Part shown: in pieces, positions 14,656-19,502 of the stretch
Position numbering within the stretch: position 1 is the first letter of the stretch
Layout of the letters: each line of letters starts with the position of its first letter
From: a virus
Length of the DNA stretch: 45,058 bases
Reading direction: 5' to 3' (one strand)
IMG/VR virus record: IMGVR_UViG_3300009169_000034
Location: 1-45,058 of that record
The notes under the pieces: model-generated
Databases searched by the model: none
What the model was told of the DNA's origin: nothing
Seen by the model: the letters and a program-made list of their open reading frames with translations, nothing else
Made by a program: the position numbers and the translations under genes

Positions 14656-14901
14656 TTAGTTATCCTCATTGAACCTTAACCACGAATAATGGCCAGCTGG
14701 GAATAAATGAGACGCATGGTAATTTCCTCCTTCAATTCGTTTTGTTTGTCGGCATGTAGGGCAGTAAAAGTAATCTCCTTGCCTATCTCTATTTCTTATA
14801 TATAGGTTAAAATTTTCTGTAGCTTTTTCAAGCAACCAAGAAATATTCCTACTCTTATATTTCTCGATTTGTTGATTTGATAGTTGTATTTCGTTTATCA
14901 T
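14656..14901 (-). CDS. C-terminally truncated NinG-like protein
   Basis: An 81-residue protein. LYIRNRDRQGDYFYCPTCRQ and GGNYHASHLFPAGHYSWLRF match the first half of NinG/Rap recombination proteins (branched-DNA-binding, zinc-coordinating). It stops at FNEDN, just before the second Cys pair (Q-C-x-x-C) normally present. It is presumably inactive or altered, part of the scar around the HNH gene. Confidence 0.65.
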   Translation of the reverse strand: MINEIQLSNQQIEKYKSRNISWLLEKATENFNLYIRNRDRQGDYFYCPTCRQTKRIEGGNYHASHLFPAGHYSWLRFNEDN

Positions 14902-14951
14902 TCTTTATATTTTTATAATATGTTTATTATTAGTTATTTATAATATATTAA

Positions 14952-14997
14952 AAGTGATAGGTCTAATAAAACATAGACCTATCACTTAGTTAGCAAC
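14952..14997 (-). other. cluster-1 end element: attC R'' plus 14-bp hairpin
   Basis: R'' GTTGCTAAC (14989-14997) overlaps the stop of gene 14990-15193 and matches its R' at 15143-15151. A perfect 14-bp stem (14952-14965 with 14974-14987, 8-nt loop) follows and ends in TTTTAAT on the minus strand. It is the same element as at 7624-7664. Confidence 0.7.
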
Positions 14998-15193
14998 AAT
15001 TGTCAACTAACTTCTGTAATCCTTCTGAATAATCCGATGGCATAGGATAACCGCTATACTTTGCATTGCAATATTCTGAACAAGTGCCATTGCCATGTTC
15101 TATTATTTCTGAATCTAATTCCTTATCACATATTAAACAACTGTTGCTAACACGTGGTATAGTTAATTGGGGTTTTTCTGCGTTATTCATCAT
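14990..15193 (-). CDS. cassette-borne Cys-rich small protein
   Basis: A 67-residue protein. Residues 1-15 (with EKPQLTIPRVS) are encoded by the 3' arm of attC j. The cassette part is zinc-finger-like: CLICDKEL...GTCSEYC, ending in CC-stop, where the stop codon overlaps R''. The cassette is only about 160 bp long. Function unknown. Confidence 0.65.
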   Translation of the reverse strand: MMNNAEKPQLTIPRVSNSCLICDKELDSEIIEHGNGTCSEYCNAKYSGYPMPSDYSEGLQKLVDNCC

Positions 15194-15276
15194 TTGTAAT
15201 ATTTATTAAGTTTCTACTTGTGGATAGATTGTCGGTATCTAATCCCCAACTAACCATACCACCAACGTTAGCAAAC
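15143..15276 (-). other. attC-like site j with the downstream gene start in its loop
   Basis: R'' GTTTGCTAAC (15267-15276) and R' GTTAGCAAC (15143-15151), minus strand. The arms GGTGGTATGGTTAGTTGGGG and CCCCAATTAACTATACCAC pair with few mismatches. The ATG at 15193 lies in the loop. Confidence 0.85.
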
Positions 15277-15282
15277 AGCTTG

Positions 15283-15525
15283 CTAAAGTATATTACAATC
15301 ATTTTCTTTATCACATTCAAAACAATAATGTGATTTGGCTTCAAATCCCCGAATACAAGCCGATTTGCTAACAACAGGTATATTCAAATTTTTTACTTGC
15401 TGTTGTGCGAAATCAAACAGAACATCGCTTAAATAAAGGTCAATCCTGTGGTTTCTGTCTATTCTTAATCCACTATTCTGATAATTATTTTCTTCCAGCC
15501 ATTTTTTAATATCTTCGTATGTCAT
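15283..15525 (-). CDS. cassette/attC hybrid ORF with a Cys-rich tail
   Basis: An 80-residue ORF. The first 52 residues (MTYEDIKKWLEENNYQNSGL and DLYLSDVLFDFAQQQVKNLN) are encoded by the unusually long loop and arm of attC k; only the last 28 (including CFECDKENDC) come from a cassette of about 100 bp. The R' at 15364-15372 (GTTAGCAAA) equals the complement of R'' at 15267-15275. This shows most clearly a protein assembled across a recombination point. Confidence 0.6.
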   Translation of the reverse strand: MTYEDIKKWLEENNYQNSGLRIDRNHRIDLYLSDVLFDFAQQQVKNLNIPVVSKSACIRGFEAKSHYCFECDKENDCNIL

Positions 15526-15582
15526 AATATTTGTGTCTTAAATTCGTAAAAAATCAAAATATACCTGCGGACGTTATGTAAC
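15364..15582 (-). other. attC-like site k (long loop)
   Basis: R'' GTTACATAAC (15573-15582) and R' GTTAGCAAA (15364-15372), minus strand. The arms CGCAGGTATATTTTGATTTT and AAATTTGAATATACCTG pair. At 219 bp it is the longest site, because the loop holds about 45 codons of ORF 15283-15525. Confidence 0.75.
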
Positions 15583-15585
15583 AGT

Positions 15586-15822
15586 TTAAATCCATGCATC
15601 AGCCGTGTAAGTTTCGACACATTTCATAACTCTGAATTTATGATTAGGTGTTATTTTCTTTTCAGCTTCGGCAAGTGCTTTAGCTTTTTTGCGTTCTAAA
15701 AATTTGTGATAATATTCGTTTGTTTCCTCATCGTGAGTGTGGTAAACTATTTGAGGATTTTTACCCTCTACTTCAACTTGCACATAATAGTGCGTAAATG
15801 AATGATTTACATTTGGTCTCAT
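15586..15822 (-). CDS. cassette-borne basic hypothetical protein
   Basis: A 78-residue Lys/His/Tyr-rich protein (MRPNVNHSFTHYYVQVEVEG) with a long charged helix (YYHKFLERKKAKALAEAEKK). Family unknown. It starts 37 bp after R' of attC l and ends 3 bp before R'' of attC k; both read GTTATGTAAC on opposite strands over 10 nt. Confidence 0.6.
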   Translation of the reverse strand: MRPNVNHSFTHYYVQVEVEGKNPQIVYHTHDEETNEYYHKFLERKKAKALAEAEKKITPNHKFRVMKCVETYTADAWI

Positions 15823-15858
15823 AATTTATATTTAAGTTATTAATAATCAATAAAAACC

Positions 15859-15993
15859 GTTACATAACACGTGGTATAAAACAAAGCGGTTTAAGTGGTT
15901 ATCGAAGCGGTGTAGCCCGTGCCTAGTTTATTGTATTTCGATAATTCAGTCCTCGCAATCCGCTTCGATTTCATACCACCAACGTTATAAGCC
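15859..15993 (-). other. attC-like site l
   Basis: R'' GGCTTATAAC (15984-15993) and R' GTTATGTAAC (15859-15868), minus strand. The arms GGTATGAAATCGAAGCGG and CCGCTTTGTTTTATACC pair strongly. R'' overlaps the stop codon of gene 15985-16227. One of the clearest sites. Confidence 0.88.
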
Positions 15994-16227
15994 ATTTAAA
16001 AGACGGCTTCTCGTATCCAATGAGTATAAGTATCTTTTATATTTTCTTGACACTTTTCTTGCAATATGTTTTGAGATTAATTCTTGACCCCAATTAAACC
16101 ATACATAACTTGCCAACCAATGTGAATGACATTCATATTCCAAAATTTGTTTAACTGATAAACGGCTTATAACACCGTGTAATACGGCATTGCCTTTTAA
16201 TTCTTTGATAGGTTCTTCTGTGTTCAT
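15985..16227 (-). CDS. cassette-borne basic hypothetical protein
   Basis: An 80-residue Trp/His/Arg-rich protein (HSHWLASYVWFNWGQELISK). Residues 1-19 (with KGNAVLHGV) are read from the 3' arm of attC m, and the cassette takes over at Val19-Ile20. Family unknown. Confidence 0.6.
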   Translation of the reverse strand: MNTEEPIKELKGNAVLHGVISRLSVKQILEYECHSHWLASYVWFNWGQELISKHIARKVSRKYKRYLYSLDTRSRLLNGL

Positions 16228-16300
16228 AATTTTGGGTATTTATAAAGTTTGTACTAATTTGATACTTCGGCAACGACCGCATACACGAACCGTTAGCAAC
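16164..16300 (-). other. attC-like site m with the downstream gene start in its loop
   Basis: R'' GTTGCTAAC (16292-16300) and R' GTTATAAGCC (16164-16173), minus strand. The arms CGTGTATGCGGTCGTTGCC and GGCAATGCCGTATTACACGG pair with one insertion. The ATG at 16227 lies in the loop. Confidence 0.85.
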
Positions 16301-16538
16301 AAGGCAAAAAGTCCTTGCAGTCATCCCATACCGTGAAATCTTGATTTGGTTCAGGTTCAGGGTCTCCACCTTCCCAATGTTCTTTTGAGCAATATTCCAT
16401 CGTTGTAAGTGCTGGATATTCATCTCTACCAGTCGTATATCTTTTTTTGTGTTGACATTCCGAACATTTAAAATGCCCAGTTGCTAACACACGGTTAGCG
16501 CAATTGCCGTTTTCGTGGGTGTTTAAAGTATCTGCCAT
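16293..16538 (-). CDS. cassette-borne zinc-finger-like small protein, first of cluster 1
   Basis: An 81-residue protein. CSECQHKKRY and a second Cys/His group (MEYCSKEH) suggest zinc binding; the tail is acidic and ends in CC-stop, the stop overlapping R''. The N-terminal peptide NGNCANRVLATG crosses site n, where a short GCTAAC/GTTAGC hairpin supplies R'. It starts 12 bp after the gene directly behind P3. Confidence 0.6.
   Translation of the reverse strand: MADTLNTHENGNCANRVLATGHFKCSECQHKKRYTTGRDEYPALTTMEYCSKEHWEGGDPEPEPNQDFTVWDDCKDFLPCC
16480..16499 (-). other. attC/attI-like partial site n at the head of cluster 1
   Basis: On the minus strand GCTAAC (16499-16494), a 5-nt loop and GTTAGCAAC (16488-16480) form a short hairpin. 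The GTTAGCAAC is the R' of the first cassette and matches its R'' at 16292-16300. There is no long 5' arm upstream, where phage gene 16551-16730 lies, so it resembles an entry site or a truncated attC. Confidence 0.5.
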
Positions 16539-16550
16539 TTTATTAAGTGT

Positions 16551-16730
16551 TTAGAAGTTCTTTATAATTTCGTATTTTGCTTTTTCACTTTCTGCAATTT
16601 CTTCTTTTGTCATTTCTGATTTTAAACGAGGTTTATCATTTTTATAATCGTAGAGCCAGATAACTGTTTTACCGTTTTGGCTTACTTTAAAACTTCCATA
16701 GATTTTACAAATTCTTGCTAATCCTGCCAT
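16551..16730 (-). CDS. small hypothetical protein behind P3
   Basis: A 59-residue basic protein (MAGLARICKIYGSFKVSQNG) with a beta-strand start and a Lys/Glu-rich helical end. Its start codon is 21 bp from the -7 element of P3. Not recognised. It is the only phage gene between P3 and cassette cluster 1. Confidence 0.6.
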   Translation of the reverse strand: MAGLARICKIYGSFKVSQNGKTVIWLYDYKNDKPRLKSEMTKEEIAESEKAKYEIIKNF

Positions 16731-16750
16731 TTTTGTGGTTTTTATATAGT

Positions 16751-16780
16751 CAAAGATAGCGATATATTTTTAATATACAA
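16751..16780 (-). promoter_or_regulatory. early promoter P3 (TTG-N19-TATCTTTG)
   Basis: Minus strand TTG at 16780-16778, 19 bp, TATCTTTG at 16758-16751, a full match to the Bacteroidota -7 consensus. Closely related to P1 and P2. It drives gene 16551-16730 and cassette cluster 1. Confidence 0.78.
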
Positions 16781-16801
16781 TTATTTGTATGTATTATTTT
16801 A

Positions 16802-16817
16802 TATGTTATAAAACACA
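16802..16817. promoter_or_regulatory. operator-like palindrome C upstream of P3
   Basis: TATGTTATAAAACACA, 6 of 8 symmetric positions, at the same distance from the TTG as palindromes A and B. It overlaps the T-tract following the hairpin at 16820-16844. Confidence 0.45.
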
Positions 16818-16819
16818 AA

Positions 16820-16860
16820 ACCCCGACCAACTCGTGACCGGGGTAAACCATAAACTAACC
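16820..16860 (-). terminator. hairpin terminator with the conserved AGTTTATGGTTT box
   Basis: On the minus strand, 28 bp after the stop of gene 16872-17213, AGTTTATGGTTT precedes an ACCCCG/CGGGGT stem (820-825 with 839-844), 13-nt loop and TTTTG. The box and stem resemble the small-RNA elements at 18281-18361 and 19026-19106, but no 5' partner for the loop is found here. Confidence 0.6.
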
Positions 16861-16871
16861 AACTAAAACCA

Positions 16872-17213
16872 CTATTTTTTTAATAGCTTTTCAATTCCTG
16901 ACTTTACAAGTAGAATACCTTGCAGTAATTCTACCGAAGCATCTTCAATGTTATCGTATTTTCCTTCTTGGTCGTACGCGTTCATTACTGCTCTTACAAG
17001 TTCGCCTCCTTCCTTAGTGTCGATGTCTTTTATTTCCTCTCCGATTTCCTGAATGGCAGAAACGATTTTAAATGCTTTACCGGCATGTTTTACAAATAAG
17101 GTACCACCTTCTATCATGGTGATCTTATCTTCGGATTCTTTGGCTTCTTTTACATCTTTGTAAATGTCCACAAGCGAAGTTAACGCAAATACTGTTTTGT
17201 CAATGTTTTCCAT
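16872..17213 (-). CDS. hypothetical acidic helical protein
   Basis: A 113-residue acidic protein (MENIDKTVFALTSLVDIYKD), helical throughout, with KIVSAIQEIGEEIKDIDTKE in the middle. It is a monocistronic unit with its own -7 element (17235-17242) and terminator (16820-16844). Family not recognised; a phage-specific structural or regulatory helper is possible. Confidence 0.6.
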   Translation of the reverse strand: MENIDKTVFALTSLVDIYKDVKEAKESEDKITMIEGGTLFVKHAGKAFKIVSAIQEIGEEIKDIDTKEGGELVRAVMNAYDQEGKYDNIEDASVELLQGILLVKSGIEKLLKK

Positions 17214-17234
17214 TTTTTAAATTTTTTTATTTAA

Positions 17235-17242
17235 CAAATATA
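17235..17242 (-). promoter_or_regulatory. -7 element for gene 16872-17213
   Basis: TATATTTG on the minus strand, 21 bp before the start codon at 17213. No clear -33 TTG at the usual distance. Confidence 0.5.
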
Positions 17243-17351
17243 CACTTTTTTTTATTATCTATACATACCCCCGTCTTATCCCTGCATATTAAGAGAGTTA
17301 AATTTCTCTTTTTTATGCAAAAATCACAATTAAAGTTGTAAATTTGGACTT

Positions 17352-17466
17352 TAATTGTCAGGCACGAAGCACGGCCGTTTATCCTACGGTATGGCAGTTA
17401 GAAATTCGCGGTTAACGAATATGCAGGTCGGGGGTCAGACGGGAAGCTGTTGCCCCCACTTTTTTT
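17352..17466 (+). ncRNA. candidate structured small RNA (plus strand)
   Basis: The 402-bp stretch between genes 16872-17213 and 17617-18264 has no convincing gene. On the plus strand a TAAATTTG -7 element (17339-17346) is followed by three hairpins: CCGT/ACGG (375-378, 386-389), ATTCG/CGAAT (404-408, 416-420) and GGGGG-CAG/CTG-CCCCC (430-457), the last followed by ACTTTTTTT, as in an intrinsic terminator. It runs against all neighbouring genes. No Rfam family is recognised. The minus strand also reads a possible protein remnant (GDIEALWQKKWGQQLPV, no ATG), so a pseudogene is the alternative. The remainder up to 17616 shows nothing further. Confidence 0.5.
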
Positions 17467-17616
17467 GCCATAATGCTTCAATGTCACCTTTTTTTTCATT
17501 TGCCTTATCCAAACCTTTGGCAGGGGTGAAAAAAATTCGAAAAAAAGACCTGTATTTAACATAATATTATTTACTGAGTGTGTTAATTTAAGATTATTCG
17601 ATTAATCTTATTTTAA

Positions 17617-18264
17617 TCAATTTGATACTGATAAAGGTTTACAATGCCTAAAAGCCCATTCCTTACGCATTACGTCTTTAAATTGTTCAAATGATTTTAT
17701 AAAACCTAATTCAATATATCTGATTGCATCGCGTTCGAGTTGTTGTATATCTCTTTCTTGCTCAGGCGTTGCTTTATCCCTTAATTTTGGTTCGTGCTTA
17801 TTAAATACAACAAGGTTAATTATAGTACCGATTTGGCTGTAATCTGTCTCCGGGAATACTGATAATGATTTGCAAAGTAAGACGTAGTTATCGCCTGCCA
17901 AATGTCTGTCTTTAATTAGTTCATCATGGACAAATTTTATAACTTGATATTCGAACCGTGGATTTAACCACATGGCAAACCTTATAAATAAAAACGGGTG
18001 CATCCATGTCCCTGAATTCACACCGCGTGAGGCCTTTGATTTTACATAGGGGGAATTACCCCCATGTAAATTTTCTTCCTTTATTAATACTTCTAAAAAG
18101 TCATTAGTTTGCTGATTGTAAAAGAAATCCTTTACATCCTTTTTCATTCCAGTATTCGAGTTCCATTGCCTTAACAATGCGGTTGCATTAAACATTCCGT
18201 CTGACGTCCTTTGAAAGACTTCAAAGTCTCCAATTTTTCTAGTTAGCGTAACACTTGTTTTCAT
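17617..18264 (-). CDS. KilA-N domain protein 1
   Basis: A 215-residue protein. Residues 10-130 are a standard KilA-N domain: DGMFNATALLRQWNSNTGMK, then GTWMHPFLFIRFAMWLNPRF and YQVIKFVHDELIKDRHLAG. KilA-N is a DNA-binding fold of large DNA viruses and phages, often in regulators or anti-repressors. The C-terminal part is helical. Its start is 17 bp from the end of the small-RNA element at 18281-18361, so its expression may depend on read-through of that hairpin. Confidence 0.88.
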   Translation of the reverse strand: MKTSVTLTRKIGDFEVFQRTSDGMFNATALLRQWNSNTGMKKDVKDFFYNQQTNDFLEVLIKEENLHGGNSPYVKSKASRGVNSGTWMHPFLFIRFAMWLNPRFEYQVIKFVHDELIKDRHLAGDNYVLLCKSLSVFPETDYSQIGTIINLVVFNKHEPKLRDKATPEQERDIQQLERDAIRYIELGFIKSFEQFKDVMRKEWAFRHCKPLSVSN

Positions 18265-18280
18265 AAAAATAGTATAAAAA

Positions 18281-18361
18281 ATCCGCTTCTGGACTGGCAG
18301 GTCGAAGCGGATATATTAAAACAAAAACTGAGAAAGGTAAGCTCTTTTGGTGGCCAGTCCA
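18281..18361 (-). ncRNA. small RNA or attenuator with loop complementary to its 5' end (copy 1)
   Basis: The minus-strand transcript from the promoter at 18368-18398 would begin near TGGACTGGC (18361-18353). After a 40-nt spacer containing CAGTTTTTGTTTTA comes a 9-bp stem ATCCGCTTC/GAAGCGGAT (281-289 with 304-312) and then TTTTTTA. The 14-nt loop contains GCCAGTCCA (18298-18290), complementary to the 5' end over 9 nt. The same design occurs at 19026-19106 with unrelated pairing sequences, so the pairing is conserved by compensatory change. It could be an autonomous small RNA or a leader attenuator of the KilA-N gene. Confidence 0.7.
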
Positions 18362-18367
18362 ATAGTA

Positions 18368-18398
18368 CAAATATATGCAGAATTATTGGATAAATCAA
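18368..18398 (-). promoter_or_regulatory. promoter for small RNA / KilA-N 1 (TTG-N20-TATATTTG)
   Basis: Minus strand TTG at 18398-18396, 20 bp, TATATTTG at 18375-18368. The transcript start is expected 6-7 bp downstream, at the first base of the 5' pairing segment. Confidence 0.72.
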
Positions 18399-18423
18399 AC
18401 ATTATTCAAATAATTCATTTACT

Positions 18424-18654
18424 TTAATTAAAAATAAGTACATACCAACCATAATCAGGAAAATCATGTTTTAAACACAACTTATCAAATTCAGCCTCTT
18501 CTAATGATTGATAAAATTTTACTTCATCCCACTCATCCGTGGTTTGTAACAAGCCATATTTTACGCCTTTATAAAATTCAGATTGTTTCATTGGTTCGTT
18601 ATATTGAAACCCAACAATACAATAACGAGTAGATAAAATTGTTTTAGCGGTCAT
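18424..18654 (-). CDS. small hypothetical protein
   Basis: A 76-residue protein (MTAKTILSTRYCIVGFQYNE) with an alpha/beta pattern and DYGWYVLIFN at its end. It overlaps the stop of the upstream gene by ATGA. Unknown family; last of three small overlapping genes behind the promoter at 19115-19144. Confidence 0.55.
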   Translation of the reverse strand: MTAKTILSTRYCIVGFQYNEPMKQSEFYKGVKYGLLQTTDEWDEVKFYQSLEEAEFDKLCLKHDFPDYGWYVLIFN

Positions 18655-18824
18655 TTTTTAAACCCATTTAAAAAGTCAATAATTCCTTGATCTAATGATT
18701 CGTGACAGTTATAAAATACTACCTTATTTTTTACCTTTTCCTTAGCGTCTGATTCGTCTTTGGCCGTTAGTGTATGCTTCATGTAGCGACCGAAAAAACT
18801 AAAATATAACGTGTACTCTTTCAT
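18651..18824 (-). CDS. small hypothetical protein
   Basis: A 57-residue protein (MKEYTLYFSFFGRYMKHTLT) whose strand-helix pattern, with TAKDESDAKEKVKNKVVFYN, resembles small alpha/beta phage proteins. Start and stop overlap neighbours by 4 bp on both sides, a strong sign that it is translated. Unknown function. Confidence 0.62.
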   Translation of the reverse strand: MKEYTLYFSFFGRYMKHTLTAKDESDAKEKVKNKVVFYNCHESLDQGIIDFLNGFKK

Positions 18825-19003
18825 ATTGTAAACTTAACAATTACATTAAGATTAACAGGAAACTCTCTACCTGAATTTAACTCTACTCTTTTTATGTCAA
18901 CATTAATAGTTGTATCCATAAAAGCATATTTCATATAAAATGACATTAATATTTCTTTAATATCATGTTCAATCTGTTTTTTCTCTTTTAAAAGATTTTC
19001 CAT
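18821..19003 (-). CDS. small hypothetical protein
   Basis: A 60-residue protein, helical first half (MENLLKEKKQIEHDIKEILM) and beta second half (VELNSGREFPVNLNVIVKFT). It is the first ORF after the small-RNA element at 19026-19106. I chose the ATG at 19003 rather than the TTG two codons upstream. Confidence 0.58.
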   Translation of the reverse strand: MENLLKEKKQIEHDIKEILMSFYMKYAFMDTTINVDIKRVELNSGREFPVNLNVIVKFTI

Positions 19004-19025
19004 GGTCAATTGATTTAAAATAAAA

Positions 19026-19106
19026 ACCCCCGGCAGACGTGAGAGCGAAGCCGGGGGTAAACCATAAACTGAAACACCAAATCAAAATATCTTTATACTC
19101 TCACGT
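19026..19106 (-). ncRNA. small RNA or attenuator with loop complementary to its 5' end (copy 2)
   Basis: The minus-strand transcript should start close to ACGTGAGAG (19106-19098). A 39-nt spacer ending TTTCAGTTTATGGTTT leads to a perfect 9-bp stem ACCCCCGGC/GCCGGGGGT (026-034 with 050-058), then TTTTTATTTT. The 15-nt loop carries CTCTCACGT (19045-19037), complementary to the 5' end over 9 nt. Layout and distances match copy 1 almost base for base while pairing sequences differ. Downstream are three small genes. Confidence 0.72.
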
Positions 19107-19114
19107 ATGTTATA

Positions 19115-19144
19115 CAAATGTATGTATTTTCTTGATATAAACAA
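19115..19144 (-). promoter_or_regulatory. promoter for small RNA copy 2 (TTG-N19-TACATTTG)
   Basis: Minus strand TTG at 19144-19142, 19 bp, TACATTTG at 19122-19115. It lies 10 bp beyond the end of the Cys-rich gene 19154-19267 and starts a separate leftward unit. Confidence 0.7.
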
Positions 19145-19153
19145 TACAAAGAG

Positions 19154-19267
19154 TTAATTATTTTCTTCAATTTCTCCAAAATCTGCATAAAAATCCTGCA
19201 AACAATCGTAACACATTTCTCTGTTTATTGTTCTACGATCGCAAATAGGGCATTTATTTTCTTCCAT
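19154..19267 (-). CDS. 37-residue zinc-ribbon-like protein
   Basis: A very small ORF: MEENKCPICDRRTINREMCY followed by DCLQDFYADFGEIEENN. Two C-x-x-C pairs 9 residues apart suggest one zinc ion. It overlaps the holin-like gene by 14 bp and closes the lysis block. Function unknown. Confidence 0.6.
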   Translation of the reverse strand: MEENKCPICDRRTINREMCYDCLQDFYADFGEIEENN

Positions 19268-19496
19268 TTCTGGTAGTACTTGTTGTATACGTGTACCCAG
19301 CTACCCCTAAACCTAATAAAACCAAATCCCAGCCCAAGGAGGCTAATCCAATAGGCATTGTAGCTGGGAAAACTGTTACAGCTACCTTTAGAGCCAAACC
19401 AAGTCCGGCCAAGCCTATACCGTACTTTCTGTTCTTTTTGTGGTAGTCAGGGGTTTCCTCTTTTAACCGTTCTGCTGTTTCTTTTAGTTGTCCCAT
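19254..19496 (-). CDS. putative holin (two membrane segments)
   Basis: An 80-residue protein with a charged start (KETAERLKEETPDYHKKNRK), two hydrophobic segments (about 26-45 and 48-68, Gly/Ala/Leu-rich, GLAGLGLALKVAVTVF and LGWDLVLLGLGVAGYTY) and a basic end. Size and topology fit a class II holin, and it lies 6 bp downstream of the endolysin gene. No specific holin family is recognised. Confidence 0.6.
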   Translation of the reverse strand: MGQLKETAERLKEETPDYHKKNRKYGIGLAGLGLALKVAVTVFPATMPIGLASLGWDLVLLGLGVAGYTYTTSTTRNGRK

Positions 19497-19502
19497 GGTA
19501 TT

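Noticed and set aside
5215-16300. First reading of several inter-gene palindromes as half-attC sites truncated after the 5' arm
   Set aside because: The missing 3' arms were found inside the first 15-50 codons of the downstream ORFs, so the sites are complete.
3909-16538. The repeated inter-gene palindromes as a CRISPR array or as BIME/ERIC-type repeats
   Set aside because: No constant repeat with regular spacers; arm sequences vary between sites, while R' and R'' match within each cassette, which only cassette recombination explains.
17355-17564. A 69-codon plus-strand ORF starting with TTG
   Set aside because: No ATG near the start and no protein-like pattern; it runs straight through three hairpins and a terminator, so a structured RNA explains the region better.
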